From positions 138,209 through 202,208 of the forward strand of contig NZ_LIXJ01000020.1 of the NCBI RefSeq assembly GCF_001905795.1: a stretch of DNA of 64,000 bases, read 5' to 3'. Every line of letters begins with the position of its first letter. Within the stretch, counting starts at the first letter, position 1. The DNA is from Streptomyces sp. CB01580 (GTDB lineage Bacteria; Actinomycetota; Actinomycetes; Streptomycetales; Streptomycetaceae). Shown here in pieces: positions 24,974-34,130 of this stretch. The notes under the pieces were generated by a model. It searched no databases. It saw only the letters and a program-made list of their open reading frames with translations, and was not told the origin of the DNA. Made by a program: the position numbers and the translations under genes.

Positions 24974-26575
24974 GTGACCGAAGCGCACGACGGCGATTTC
25001 CCGGATGGTCTCAGCGCGGCGGAGCTGGGCATGTGGCAGGCGTTCCGGAACGGCAGCACCTACGATCTGCGGGACCGCGACCCGGCGCGGGACGACCCGT
25101 TCGCCCCGTGCGTCTGGGGTCCGGAACGGAGTGTGGACGGGCGTGTCGTGGCCCGGCTGCTGCTGTCGGGGCCGCCGCCGCGTCCCGGGCGGGTCGCGGC
25201 GCTGAAGCTCCGCGGGGTGCGGATCACCGGCACGCTGGATCTGGCGGGCGGGCGTGTCTCGCCGTACGTCGAGCTGACCGGCTGCCGCTTCGAGAACGAG
25301 GTGGTGTTCCCGGAGTGCCACTTCACGACACTGCGGATCGTCGGCTGCGCGATGCCCCGGCTGGAGGCGGCCCGGCTGCGGACCGAGGGCGATCTGCATC
25401 TGCCGCGCTGCCGGGTCCGTCGCGGGATCCGGCTCACCGACGCACAGATCGGCACCGATCTGCTGATCAACCAGATCGAGATCGGCCCCGACCGCAACGG
25501 GCGCGCCCTGGCCGCCGACGGCCTCGCGGTCGCCCAGGACCTCCAGGCGGAGCTGGTGGAGGCGCGCGGCGAGCTGAGCCTGCGCGGGGCGAAGGTCGGC
25601 GGTTCGCTCAGTCTGCGCGGCAGCCGGCTGCGCGGCCGGGAGGGCCGGCGCGCGCTGAACGCGCCCCAGCTGACGGTGGAGCGGTCGCTGTACATGAGCG
25701 AGGCGTGGGTGAGCGTCGACACCGGGATCCAGGGCACCACTCCCCCGTACGGCATCGTCATGGCGCCGACCCCGGCGCGCGGCACGCGTTCGCAGACCTT
25801 CGAGTGCCGGGGCGGGGTGCGGCTGGACGACGGGCGGTTCGGGGACGCGGTCGACCTGCACAAGGCGCGGTTCGTGCTGGCCCGGCACGAGGAGCTGTCG
25901 CTGCGCCGGATCGTGACCCCGGAGCTGCGGTTCAACGCGGAGCGGCCGGAGGAGGGCCGGGTCGTGCTGAACGGCGCGCGGGTGGCCACGCTGATCGACG
26001 TGTCGACCAGCTGGCCGGGACCCGGCGGTCTGGCGATGGGCGGCTTCGTGTACGAGAACCTCGTCCCCTACGGGCACTTCCCGCTCGCCCGGCGCCTGGA
26101 GTGGGTGGCCGCCGCGACCCCGGAGTACGTGCCGGAGCCGTACGAACGCCTGGCGACGGTGCTGCGGAACTGCGGGGAGGACGCCGACGCCCGCGAGGTG
26201 CTGCTGGCCAAGCAGCGGCGGCGGCGCGAGACGCTGCCGCTCGCCGCGAAGCTCTGGGGGTTCCTCCAGGACTGGACGGTGGCGTACGGCTACCGGCCGG
26301 GGCGGGCCGCGGTGTGGATGGCGGTGCTGTGGGCGGCGGGGACGCTGGCCTTCTCGCGGCACGCCCCGGCGCCGATCAAGGAGGACGAACATCCGGAGTG
26401 GAACCCCGCGCTGTACGCGCTCGACCTGCTGATACCGGTGATCAACCTCGGCCAGGACGGCTACTGGCGGATGAAGGACGGCTGGCAGTGGGGGTCGGCC
26501 GCGCTGATCCTGCTGGGCTGGATCCTGGCCACGACGGTCGCGGCGGGCGCCTCCCGGCTGCTGCGCCGCGGCTGA
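24974..26575 (+). CDS. beta-solenoid-like protein with C-terminal membrane helices
   Basis: This 533-aa protein has a large soluble region (about 60-370) rich in short repeats of the type LRLTG, LDLAGG, LSLRGAKVGGSLSLRGS and LNGARVATLIDV. This fits a bactofilin- or pentapeptide-like right-handed beta-solenoid. Near the C terminus come a helix-rich segment and two or three hydrophobic stretches, around residues 435-455, 475-490 and 508-525, so the solenoid would be tethered to the membrane. I do not recognise a known function. A strong GGAAGGGGG ribosome site precedes GTG 24974. It is divergent from hisD and shares its upstream region. Confidence 0.75.
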   Translation: MTEAHDGDFPDGLSAAELGMWQAFRNGSTYDLRDRDPARDDPFAPCVWGPERSVDGRVVARLLLSGPPPRPGRVAALKLRGVRITGTLDLAGGRVSPYVELTGCRFENEVVFPECHFTTLRIVGCAMPRLEAARLRTEGDLHLPRCRVRRGIRLTDAQIGTDLLINQIEIGPDRNGRALAADGLAVAQDLQAELVEARGELSLRGAKVGGSLSLRGSRLRGREGRRALNAPQLTVERSLYMSEAWVSVDTGIQGTTPPYGIVMAPTPARGTRSQTFECRGGVRLDDGRFGDAVDLHKARFVLARHEELSLRRIVTPELRFNAERPEEGRVVLNGARVATLIDVSTSWPGPGGLAMGGFVYENLVPYGHFPLARRLEWVAAATPEYVPEPYERLATVLRNCGEDADAREVLLAKQRRRRETLPLAAKLWGFLQDWTVAYGYRPGRAAVWMAVLWAAGTLAFSRHAPAPIKEDEHPEWNPALYALDLLIPVINLGQDGYWRMKDGWQWGSAALILLGWILATTVAAGASRLLRRG

Positions 26576-26577
26576 GA

Positions 26578-26736
26578 GCCTGTCGGGTGACCTTCGGCCG
26601 GAAAGCGGACGCGACGTGGTGCGTGCGATTCCAAGGCGCCGGGATGTCCTGGTAGCGCCGCTACCAGGACATCCCGGCAACGCCGGAAGCGTGCGTGCCA
26701 GGGCGTGGCCGCCCGGCCAGAGGTCACCCGACAGGC
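26578..26736. repeat. about 160-bp imperfect palindrome (MITE- or REP-like)
   Basis: The outer arms 26578-26600 and 26714-26736 match as inverted repeats except for two adjacent bases; the shared end is GCCTGTCGGGTGACCT. At the centre a perfect 20-bp stem (26638-26657 with 26659-26678) has a one-base loop. It starts two bases after the stop of the preceding gene. No open frame fits inside. The long terminal repeats around an inner hairpin suggest a non-autonomous mobile or REP-type element that may also act as the terminator. The rest of 26576-26916 is GC-poor near 26815-26830 (TTTGCTTTTTTATTGCC), which may be a promoter region for the next gene. Confidence 0.65.
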
Positions 26737-26916
26737 CCTGAGGCGCCCGCGGGGCCGGGCCGCCGTGCAGCGCCCCTCGCCGTGGACCGACCGCCCGGCC
26801 CCGCGTTCCTTTGCTTTTTTATTGCCCTTGCCCGGTACAACCCGTTCACTCGGCACCAAAGCTTCACAGCACCCCACTGGCGCCGTCCCGACCAGCGCTT
26901 TTCAATGGTCTGCACC

Positions 26917-27942
26917 ATGTCACTCCTTCGTTCCCTGCTCCGTGCCACGCGCACGGCCCGGCGCTCCCCGCAGGAGTCCGCCGGGCCGACAGCGGACGGC
27001 GCGGTGCTGCTCGACGCTCCCGACGAACGGCTCTCCCCCGCGCTCGTCGCCGCCGCCGCCGGGACGTACGAACCGGCCGCGGAGCTCCTCGCCGCCACCC
27101 GGGACGGCGCCGAGTGGGAGAACCGCGACCGGTACCTCGGCCGGCTCGTCACGTTCGCCCGCAGTCGTGACGGCTGGCTGACCGCGTGGCTGGCCGCCGC
27201 CCCGCACGATCCCGACGCGCTGCTCGTCAAGGCCGAGCTGGCGGTCCGCAGGGCCTGGGAGTCGCCCGTACGGGCCGAGCAGCTGCGCGAGGTGATGCCG
27301 CTGATCACCGCGGCGGCACAGAGCGATCCGCGCGACCCGGTGCCGTGGCGGCTCGCGCTCGACCACGCCCGCGGCACCCGGGCCACGCACACCGCGTTCG
27401 AGGCGCTGTGGGAGCAGGCGGTCCGGCGTTCCTCGCACCATTACGGCTGCCATGTCGCGGCCCTGCGGTACCTCTCGGCCGCCTGGTACGGCTCGCACCG
27501 CGAGTGCTTCGACTTCGCCGAGCGGGCCGCCGAGGACTCGTTGCCCGGCTCGCTGGTGCGGGCGCTGCCCCTGCGCGCGGCGTACTCCCTGCTGGTCGAG
27601 GGGTCCGGGGGACGGACCACCCCGGTGCAGGAGGAACGGGTCGACGCGGCGGCGGACCTGGCGGCGGCCTTGTCCGCCTCGTTCGCGCCGGGCGACCCCT
27701 GGCCCGCCGAGGTCCGCAACCTGCTGGCGTACGTGCTGGTGGCCCGGGGCCGGTGGGACGCGGCGCTGGAACAGTTCCGGCGGATCGGGCCCCACGCGAC
27801 GTCGTTCCCGTGGGCGTCGGTCTCCGAGGACCCGCTGGGACGGTTCCTCGAAGCGCGGGAGGAGGCACGGTCCCGGACGCCCGGTACGGGGCCCCTGCCG
27901 GGGCGGGCCCGCAGGGGCCGTCCGCGCGGCCATTACGCTTGA
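26917..27942 (+). CDS. helical-repeat hypothetical protein
   Basis: This protein of about 341 aa is rich in Ala, Arg and Trp-containing helical pairs with TPR-like spacing (for example LRALPLRAAYSLLVEG and NLLAYVLVARGRWDAALEQF), but no catalytic motif is visible. It has no signal peptide. The start is uncertain: ATG at 26917 begins MSLLRSLLRA; ATG at 26905 is in frame, and neither has a good ribosome site. It ends 5 bases before the LON-domain gene, so the two are probably cotranscribed. Confidence 0.65.
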   Translation: MSLLRSLLRATRTARRSPQESAGPTADGAVLLDAPDERLSPALVAAAAGTYEPAAELLAATRDGAEWENRDRYLGRLVTFARSRDGWLTAWLAAAPHDPDALLVKAELAVRRAWESPVRAEQLREVMPLITAAAQSDPRDPVPWRLALDHARGTRATHTAFEALWEQAVRRSSHHYGCHVAALRYLSAAWYGSHRECFDFAERAAEDSLPGSLVRALPLRAAYSLLVEGSGGRTTPVQEERVDAAADLAAALSASFAPGDPWPAEVRNLLAYVLVARGRWDAALEQFRRIGPHATSFPWASVSEDPLGRFLEAREEARSRTPGTGPLPGRARRGRPRGHYA

Positions 27943-27947
27943 CCGCT

Positions 27948-28691
27948 GTGACCACCGCTCGCCTGCCCCTGTTCCCGCTGAACGCGGTGCTTTTCCCGGG
28001 CCTCGTGCTGCCGCTGAACGTCTTCGAGGAGCGATATCGCGCCATGATGCGCGAACTGCTCCGGACCGACGAGGACGAACCCCGCCGTTTCGCGGTGGTC
28101 GCGATCCGGGACGGCCACGAGGTCGCCCCGACGGCCACCGGAATGCCGGGGGAGGCACACGACTCCGCCGGGCGCGGCCCCGCCGACGGCTTCGGTCCCG
28201 ACCCGATCCGGGCCTTCCACCCGGTGGGCTGCATCGCCGACGCGGCGAAGATCCGGGAACGGCCGGACGGCACCTTCGAGGTCCTCGCGACCGGCACCAC
28301 CCGCGTCGAGCTGCTCTCCGTCGACGCGAGCGGCCCCTACCTGACGGCGGAGCTCCGCGAACTGGACGAGGAACCGGGCGAGGAGGCGGGCGCGCTCGCC
28401 GAGGGCGTGCTGCGGGCCTTCCGCGGCTACCAGAAGCGCCTGGCCGGGGCGAGCCGACGTTCCCTGACGACGGGGGCGGAGTTGCCCGACGACCCCTCGG
28501 TCGTCTCCTACCTCGTCGCCGCCGCGGCCGTGCTGGACGTCCCGGCGAAGCAGCGGCTGCTCCAGGCCGCCGACACCGCGACCAGGCTGCGCGAGGAGCT
28601 GAAGATGCTGCGCGCCGAGACCGCCGTCATACGGCATCTCCCGTCGCTGCCCGCCGTGGAGCTGACGCGCGCCCCGACCCACCCCAACTGA
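27948..28691 (+). CDS. LON substrate-binding-domain protein
   Basis: This 247-aa protein starts with the LON N-terminal domain pattern RLPLFPLNAVLFPGLVLPLN followed by VFEERYRAMM, but it lacks the AAA and protease domains of Lon. Stand-alone LON-domain proteins are common in actinomycetes, and their role is unclear (possibly protein quality control). The middle has an acidic, Gly-rich insertion (about 65-80). It lies 5 bases after the helical-repeat gene and 86 bases before the YbaK gene. Confidence 0.85.
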   Translation: MTTARLPLFPLNAVLFPGLVLPLNVFEERYRAMMRELLRTDEDEPRRFAVVAIRDGHEVAPTATGMPGEAHDSAGRGPADGFGPDPIRAFHPVGCIADAAKIRERPDGTFEVLATGTTRVELLSVDASGPYLTAELRELDEEPGEEAGALAEGVLRAFRGYQKRLAGASRRSLTTGAELPDDPSVVSYLVAAAAVLDVPAKQRLLQAADTATRLREELKMLRAETAVIRHLPSLPAVELTRAPTHPN

Positions 28692-28777
28692 CCGACGGAC
28701 CACCGGGGCCCGAGCACCTCCGGCCGACGAACCGGATCGCTCCGACCGACGAACCGACCACCCGAGGAATCCTCACC

Positions 28778-29281
28778 GTGGCGAAGAAGCCGAAGAAGCA
28801 GCAACAGTCCGGCGGCACTCCGGCGACGGTCGCGCTGACCGCGGCCGGTGCGGCTTTCACCGTCCACTCCTACGACCACGATCCGGCGTCGGCCTCGTAC
28901 GGCGAGGAGGCCGCCGAGGCCCTGGGCGTCTCCCCCGACCGAGTCTTCAAGACCCTGGTCGCCGACGTGGACGGCACCCTCACCGTGGCGGTCGTCCCGG
29001 TGGCCGGCACCCTCGACCTCAAGGCGCTGGCCTCCGCCGTGGGCGGCAAGCGGGCCTCGATGGCCGACCCGGCCGCGGCGGAACGCACCACCGGTTACGT
29101 GCGGGGCGGCATCTCGCCGCTGGGCCAGCGCAAGCGGCTGCGCACGGTGCTGGACGCGTCGGCCCGCGCGCACGGGACGATCTGTGTGTCGGCGGGCCGC
29201 CGCGGGCTCGAAGTAGAGCTGTCCCCCGACGATCTGGCGTCGCTGACGGGGGCGGTGTTCGCGGAGATCGGCCGCGGGTAG
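28778..29281 (+). CDS. ybaK: YbaK-type Cys-tRNA(Pro) deacylase
   Basis: This 167-aa protein has the YbaK/EbsC pattern: SYGEEAAEALGVSPDRVFKTLV, VPVAGTLDLKALASAVGGKR, and GYVRGGISPLGQRKRLRTVLD. The first includes the conserved Lys. Such enzymes free tRNA-Pro wrongly charged with Cys. The GTG has GAGGA about 8 bases upstream. The N-terminal KKPKKQQQ segment is a basic extension. Confidence 0.9.
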   Translation: MAKKPKKQQQSGGTPATVALTAAGAAFTVHSYDHDPASASYGEEAAEALGVSPDRVFKTLVADVDGTLTVAVVPVAGTLDLKALASAVGGKRASMADPAAAERTTGYVRGGISPLGQRKRLRTVLDASARAHGTICVSAGRRGLEVELSPDDLASLTGAVFAEIGRG

Positions 29282-29327
29282 CACCTGCCTGCACCCGGGC
29301 GGGCGCTCCCTCACCCCTCGTCCGTGC

Positions 29328-30068
29328 CTACGAGCCGGTCGGCGGAACCGGCGGGACACTCCCGCCGGGGGCCGTCCCCGGCCCTGCGGCCCCGTGTCCC
29401 GCGCCCGGGACCGGGCCGCCGGCCGCCCACCCCGGGAAGGTGCCCCACTCCGGCTCCGGGTCCCTCGGCCCGAACAGCGCCGTCAGCGCGAGGTGCACCA
29501 CCATCGCCGTCACCGGCCAGGCCAGCCATGCCGCGACCGCCGTCCTCAGCTGGAGCGGCGCGTCGAAGACCACGCCCTTGCCGACCGCCCGCGCGTGGGC
29601 GACCACGTCCTGGTCCGGCCCGAGCCACTCGCCGAGCCGCCAGGCGAGCAGCGATCCGAGCACCCCGCCCACCGCGAGCGCCACCACCGTGGCGACACCG
29701 CCGCGGCGCCGGAACCAGAAGACCAGCGCGGCGGTCAGGGCCCCGAAACCCAGGGCCAGCAGCACGAACGTGCCGTCGGCGCCGATCGCCTCCTCGCCCT
29801 CGCTGTCCTGGAGGAAGACGGCCGTGCCGTCCGAGATCAGCGGAACCCTCGGCGCGAGCCACACCCACAGGAGCCCGAGCCCGGCACCGGCCACGGTCAC
29901 CAGCAGGGCGACGGCCACCGCGCGCAGCAGTTCCGGTCCGGGGTCCCCCTCCCCCTCCGCAGCCGGCCGGGATCCGGGGCCCGCCTTCCCGGGACCGTCC
30001 CAGTGCTGCGGGGTCTGCCAGGGGTTGTCGGACGAGGGCCGGTGAGGCGGCGTCAGAGGTGCGGTCAC
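29328..30068 (-). CDS. DUF2567-like four-helix membrane protein
   Basis: This protein of about 246 aa has a Pro-rich cytoplasmic N terminus, four hydrophobic helices (about 48-70, 98-118, 124-142, 172-195) and a Gly/Pro-rich tail. Between helices one and two is a short acidic extracytoplasmic loop (LQDSEGEEAIGADG). Its position, just after an ABC exporter operon, and its layout suggest the DUF2567 family; the assignment is from memory of that architecture. Function unknown. Confidence 0.6.
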   Translation of the reverse strand: MTAPLTPPHRPSSDNPWQTPQHWDGPGKAGPGSRPAAEGEGDPGPELLRAVAVALLVTVAGAGLGLLWVWLAPRVPLISDGTAVFLQDSEGEEAIGADGTFVLLALGFGALTAALVFWFRRRGGVATVVALAVGGVLGSLLAWRLGEWLGPDQDVVAHARAVGKGVVFDAPLQLRTAVAAWLAWPVTAMVVHLALTALFGPRDPEPEWGTFPGWAAGGPVPGAGHGAAGPGTAPGGSVPPVPPTGS

Positions 30069-30102
30069 CGTGCCATCGTGCCAGGCATCCCCGCGCACCG
30101 CC

Positions 30103-30954
30103 TCATCGGACCGCCGCCCTGCGGTACGCCCAGGTGGCCGCGGCCAGCGAGAGGACGCCGACGACCGCGCAGACCGCGAGGTCCAGGACGACGGCCGCCC
30201 AGTCCGGATGGGCGTCGAAGGACCGTGCGAGCGCCTCGACCCCGTACGTCGACGGCAGCAGATCGCGCGCCCAGTCGACCGGGGTGGGCAGCCGGTCGGC
30301 CGGCAGGACGCCGAGCAGCAGCGCCGCCGACATGCCGAGCTGCCCGAGCAGCGTGGCCAGCTCCTGCCGGGGCGCGAGCAGCCCCAGCGCGGCGCCGAGC
30401 CCGGAGAGCGCCGCCCCGGACAGCGGGATGACGGCGACGAGCACCCACAGATGCGTCAGCGGAAGCCCGAACAGCACGCTCCCCGCGACCGCCGTGACGA
30501 TCGTGCCGGGCACGGTGAAGGAGGCGTACGCCCCTGCCGCGCCCAGCACCACGGCGGCGGGCGGCACCGGCAGGGTGGCGTAGTGGTCGAGTCCGCCCCC
30601 GGCCCGCAGCTGCCCGAAGTACTGGGCGAGCAGGTTGAGCGCGACGAACGCCACCACGAGGACGCTGGAACCGGCGACGACCGCCCGTGCCTCGGAGCCG
30701 CCGTCGACGACCCCGCGCATCAGCACCATGATCCCGACGGACTGGAACGTCGCGACGAACAGCAGCGGAATACGGGCCACCCGGGCCCGGGACAGCTGGG
30801 CGCGGTACACGGCCGCGAGCGAGGGGAACAGCCGGGCCCGCGGCGCGAGCGGCACGGGGGCCGCCCCGTCGTGGCCGTCGCCGCCGTCGGCCCGGACGTC
30901 GGTGGCGGGACCGACCGGTCCGGCCACCGCCTGCGCGGGAACGATGCTCGTCAC
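30103..30954 (-). CDS. ABC-2 type transporter permease
   Basis: This 283-aa protein has about six membrane helices after a 60-aa cytoplasmic N terminus. It matches the ABC-2 permease layout of drug-efflux (DrrB-like) systems, with a YATLPVPPAAVVLGAAGAYA loop and the C-terminal LPSTYGVEALARSF segment. The GTG at 30954 has AGGAG 8 bases upstream. It lies 112 bases downstream of the ATPase gene and is its likely partner. The substrate is unknown. Confidence 0.85.
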   Translation of the reverse strand: MTSIVPAQAVAGPVGPATDVRADGGDGHDGAAPVPLAPRARLFPSLAAVYRAQLSRARVARIPLLFVATFQSVGIMVLMRGVVDGGSEARAVVAGSSVLVVAFVALNLLAQYFGQLRAGGGLDHYATLPVPPAAVVLGAAGAYASFTVPGTIVTAVAGSVLFGLPLTHLWVLVAVIPLSGAALSGLGAALGLLAPRQELATLLGQLGMSAALLLGVLPADRLPTPVDWARDLLPSTYGVEALARSFDAHPDWAAVVLDLAVCAVVGVLSLAAATWAYRRAAVR

Positions 30955-31066
30955 CTGGCGCTGCTCCTGTCCACTCGCCGCCCGGCCACGCGCGCGCACC
31001 CGGCCGCCCCTGCCACCCGCGACACCTCGGCCGCCCCCGCCGTCCCGCCCGTACCGGTCGCCCCGG

Positions 31067-32083
31067 TCACGACTTCACCAGCCCCTTGCGCACGTCCCCG
31101 CCGAGCGCGAGATAGACGTCCTCCAGGCTGGGCGTCGCCAGGGTGAAGTCGTCGAGCGCGGCGAACGCCGCGCCGCCGGTCACCGCGGCGACCGCGGCCC
31201 GTGCCTCGTCGGGCCCGAGCCGCAGCACCCAGCGCCGCCCGGACTCCTGCGCCGAACCGCGCAACGCGGCCACCTCGGGGACGTCCAGCGGCGCCCGCTC
31301 GCGCCACACCAGCTCCACCCGGACCTCACCGGCGACGCGCTCCTTGAGTCCGTTCGGCGTGTCGCAGGCGATGACGCGGCCGTGCTCGATCACCGCGACC
31401 CGGTCGAGGACCGTCTCGGCCTCGATGACGTTGTGAGTGACCAGCAGGACGGTCGTGCCGCGCTCGGCCCGGCGCCGGTCCACGGCGGCCCACACCGCGC
31501 GGCGCGCGACCGGGTCCATTCCGGTGGTCGGTTCGTCCAGGACGAGCACGGGCCGCTCGCCGACCAGCGCGGCGGCGAAGCAGGCGAGCCGCCGCTGTCC
31601 CCCGGAGAGCTTCTTCAGGGGGCGTCCGGCGATGCCGGTGAGGCCCAGTTCGTCGAGCACGTCGTCGCGCTCGGCCCGGGCCTCGGCCACCGCGAGACCG
31701 CGCAGCCGGCCGGTGGTCTCGGCGGCGAGCGACACGGTCAGCTCGTCGAGGGCGGTGGACTCCTGCCCGAGGTAGCCGATCAGCCGGGAGGCCCGTTCGG
31801 GGTGGCGCACCAGATCGTGGCCCAGCACGGTGACGCTGCCGGAGTCGGGCCGCATCAGCCCGGTGAGCTGCCGTACCAGGGTGGACTTCCCGGCACCGTT
31901 GGGGCCGAGCAGTCCGAAGATCTCGCCGCGCCGCACGTCCAGGCTGATGCCGTCGGTGGCGCGGACCTCCGGTGTGGCCGGTGCGCCGCGACGGCCGCGT
32001 GCGGCGGGGTAGGTCTTGACCAGGTCACGCACCGCGCACACGGTCCCGGTCCGCGTCTGCGCCTGTGCCGTGCCCGTACTCAC
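31067..32083 (-). CDS. DrrA-type ABC transporter ATP-binding protein
   Basis: This 338-aa ATPase shows the Walker A motif GPNGAGKST, the signature LSGGQRR, Walker B VLVLDEPTTGMDP and the switch His in LLVTHNVIEAE. The domain order and the C-terminal 80-aa extension (DUF4162-like) match DrrA-type drug or lipid exporters. With the permease at 30103 it makes a two-gene exporter. The GTG start at 32083 is supported by family length; the upstream spacer holds the NYN-gene terminator. Confidence 0.9.
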   Translation of the reverse strand: MSTGTAQAQTRTGTVCAVRDLVKTYPAARGRRGAPATPEVRATDGISLDVRRGEIFGLLGPNGAGKSTLVRQLTGLMRPDSGSVTVLGHDLVRHPERASRLIGYLGQESTALDELTVSLAAETTGRLRGLAVAEARAERDDVLDELGLTGIAGRPLKKLSGGQRRLACFAAALVGERPVLVLDEPTTGMDPVARRAVWAAVDRRRAERGTTVLLVTHNVIEAETVLDRVAVIEHGRVIACDTPNGLKERVAGEVRVELVWRERAPLDVPEVAALRGSAQESGRRWVLRLGPDEARAAVAAVTGGAAFAALDDFTLATPSLEDVYLALGGDVRKGLVKS

Positions 32084-32173
32084 GAGGTACGAGAGTACGG
32101 GGTCGCGCGACCCGGATCACGCCCGGGGCCGGGCCCGGCCGACGTAGGCACCGCTCCCACCGGCCGCTTCGTC

Positions 32174-32210
32174 CGTCCGCGCGCCCGGTGCGCCTCCGGG
32201 CGCGCGGACG
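32174..32210 (-). terminator. terminator hairpin after the NYN-domain gene
   Basis: A perfect 14-bp stem (32174-32187 with 32197-32210) and 9-base loop lie 39 bases downstream of the leftward NYN gene stop. Confidence 0.7.
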
Positions 32211-32248
32211 GGGCGCGTCCGGTCCCGGACCGGGCGCCCCGGACGCCG

Positions 32249-33514
32249 TCAGTCCCCGGAAGAACCCGTGCGCTCCGGCACCGGGGTGCGCCCCGCCGCC
32301 GCGCGTACGTCGATCTCCCGCCAGAATCCCGCACGGATGGCATAGCGGTCGTGCTCGTCGATCTGGTCGTCCTTGTGGGCGAGCAGGCCGAAGCGTGCCG
32401 CGTAGCGCAGCAGTTCGCCGTCGATGCGGTGCGGGACGCGCGGGTACATCGTCGACAGCTTCTGCAGATGGGTGTGGTCGGACAGCCGCTCCATCCAGCG
32501 GCGGGCGAAGACCTGGCCCACCTCGAAGGGGTCGCCGCCGACGGTGGTGATGTCCTCCTCCCGGTCCGCCCAGCGCTGCTCGGCGCTGGTGAGCTGGGCC
32601 AGCGTGGGGAGGGACGCGGTGTCGGCGGGTTCGCCGAGCGGTCCGCCGCGCTCGATCCAGCCCTTGTCGGAGGACCAGCGCAGCGTGGCGCCCGCCGACG
32701 CGGAAGGGGCGGAGGGCTGGGTGCCGGGCCCGCGCAGGCTGCCCGCCAGGTCCTTCGGGGTGGGCACGCCCCTTCCCCCGGGGCCGGGCCGCTCGGCGGC
32801 GCCGTCCTCCTCGGGCTGCGGGGCGCTCCCGTCGGCCTCGGCCGCCACCCGCGCCTCCGACGCCCGCTCGGCGGACGCCGCGAGGGCCGCCTCCGGGAGC
32901 GGCGCGGAGAGGATCGCGGCGATCTCCGGACCGGGTGCGGGCGGTGGGGCGCAGACGCCGCCGGTCTCCTTGGCCCGTACGGCCTGGGTGATCCAGGTCC
33001 GGTCGAGCACCCGGCGTTCGTCGGCCTCGGCGACCAGGTCCTCGGACTGGTTGTAGTCGCCGTCGGCGGCCTGCACGGCCCACAGATGGACGGCGACGCC
33101 GTGTTCCTTCGCCGACATCAGGCCCGGCAGCAGGTCCCCGTCGCCGGTCACCAGCACCACGTCGGAACAGGCCCGGTTCCTGGCCAGTTCGGTGAGCTCC
33201 GCGTGCATCGCGGCGTCGACGCCCTTCTGTGCCCAGCGCCCGTCGCTGCGGGTCAGGGCGCCGAGCCGGACGGTCACCCGGGGCATCACGCGCAGTCTGC
33301 GGTGCTCGGGCTGCGGCACCCGGTCGGGGGCGCCGTCGAACCAGTAGATCCGCAGCAACGGCTGCCGCGTATCGGCCTCCGCCAGCTCGCGCAGCCCTCG
33401 GATGAGAGCCGCGTGGTCGACGGTGATGCGGGAACGGGCAGGTTCCCCGGCCAGCAGGCTCGCGGCCGCACCCAGCAGGTAGCCGGCGTCCACCAGGACG
33501 ACGCAACGGTCCAC
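32249..33514 (-). CDS. NYN/PIN-like nuclease-domain protein
   Basis: This 421-aa protein begins MDRCVVLVDAGYLLGAAASL, typical of NYN (PIN-like) RNase folds. Conserved acids follow: IYWFDGAPDR, and VVLVTGDGDLLPGLMSAKEHG with the GDGD motif that binds metal. The C-terminal half has a long acidic, Ala/Pro-rich linker and a second domain (about 320-420) with many Trp and His residues. GTG at 33514 is preferred over 33523 because GAGGG lies at the right distance. Bacterial NYN proteins are predicted RNA-processing nucleases; targets are unknown. It is divergent from a 58-aa basic protein. Confidence 0.82.
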   Translation of the reverse strand: MDRCVVLVDAGYLLGAAASLLAGEPARSRITVDHAALIRGLRELAEADTRQPLLRIYWFDGAPDRVPQPEHRRLRVMPRVTVRLGALTRSDGRWAQKGVDAAMHAELTELARNRACSDVVLVTGDGDLLPGLMSAKEHGVAVHLWAVQAADGDYNQSEDLVAEADERRVLDRTWITQAVRAKETGGVCAPPPAPGPEIAAILSAPLPEAALAASAERASEARVAAEADGSAPQPEEDGAAERPGPGGRGVPTPKDLAGSLRGPGTQPSAPSASAGATLRWSSDKGWIERGGPLGEPADTASLPTLAQLTSAEQRWADREEDITTVGGDPFEVGQVFARRWMERLSDHTHLQKLSTMYPRVPHRIDGELLRYAARFGLLAHKDDQIDEHDRYAIRAGFWREIDVRAAAGRTPVPERTGSSGD

Positions 33515-33757
33515 GCGTTCCACCCTCTTCCGGGAGTTCGGGTGTGGTCTTTGCGAAGAGTTTCCTTCGAGTCTGCCCGAATGCGCGGGGGTAAACGGCC
33601 GGAACTCGATCATCGGCGTGGCGAACCCGGGAAGGCGCGAATTGTACACCCTGGCCACATCGTCATAACGCACGGTAATGATCCAACATGCACGGTTCAT
33701 CCCATTATGTGAGCCTGGACGCGGTCCTGGCCCCGAGAGTCCCCCAGGAGGAACACC

Positions 33758-33934
33758 ATGGCCAAGAACAAGAACCGCAAGCAGAGCAGCCGGCAGAACC
33801 GCACGTCCGCACCCCAGCAGGGCGCGGAAGAGGCCAAGCAGACCTCGTACGAGTCGCAGATACAGCAGTCGCAGGCCCAGGGCAGCCCTTCCGATGCCGC
33901 CCGTAAGCACCAGCGCCGCTTCGGCCACAACTGA
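33758..33934 (+). CDS. 58-aa basic, Gln-rich small protein
   Basis: A strong AGGAGG ribosome site precedes the ATG by about 6 bases. The peptide MAKNKNRKQSSRQNRTSAPQ starts basic and Gln/Ser/Asn-rich, and it ends KHQRRFGHN. It is probably disordered and perhaps nucleic-acid binding. No hydrophobic segment. It has its own strong terminator, so it is likely expressed as a single gene. I do not recognise a function, but the ribosome site and terminator make it a convincing gene. Confidence 0.75.
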   Translation: MAKNKNRKQSSRQNRTSAPQQGAEEAKQTSYESQIQQSQAQGSPSDAARKHQRRFGHN

Positions 33935-33974
33935 CCGATAATGTCCGGTCGTCCGGTGACAGGCCGCGGGACCG

Positions 33975-34011
33975 ACAGGGGCGCCCCCGCCATGTGCGGG
34001 GGCGCCCCTGT
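33975..34011. terminator. terminator between the 58-aa gene and dnaE
   Basis: A 16-bp perfect stem (33975-33990 with 33996-34011), loop CATGT, lies between convergent genes and can serve both. Confidence 0.85.
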
Positions 34012-34130
34012 GTGCTCCTCACGTGCACACCCGCCTTCCGTGCGCGCACGCCCCGGCAATGTCTCCCGGTGTGCGCGTGCCCGAGGCGTGTGTCCCGGTG
34101 CGCGAGTCCCGCCGTCGCGGGACCGGTTGT

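Noticed and set aside
30635..33712. Long rightward open frame across the ABC transporter and NYN genes
   Set aside because: Antisense shadow of leftward genes with clear Walker and nuclease motifs; no protein family match visible.
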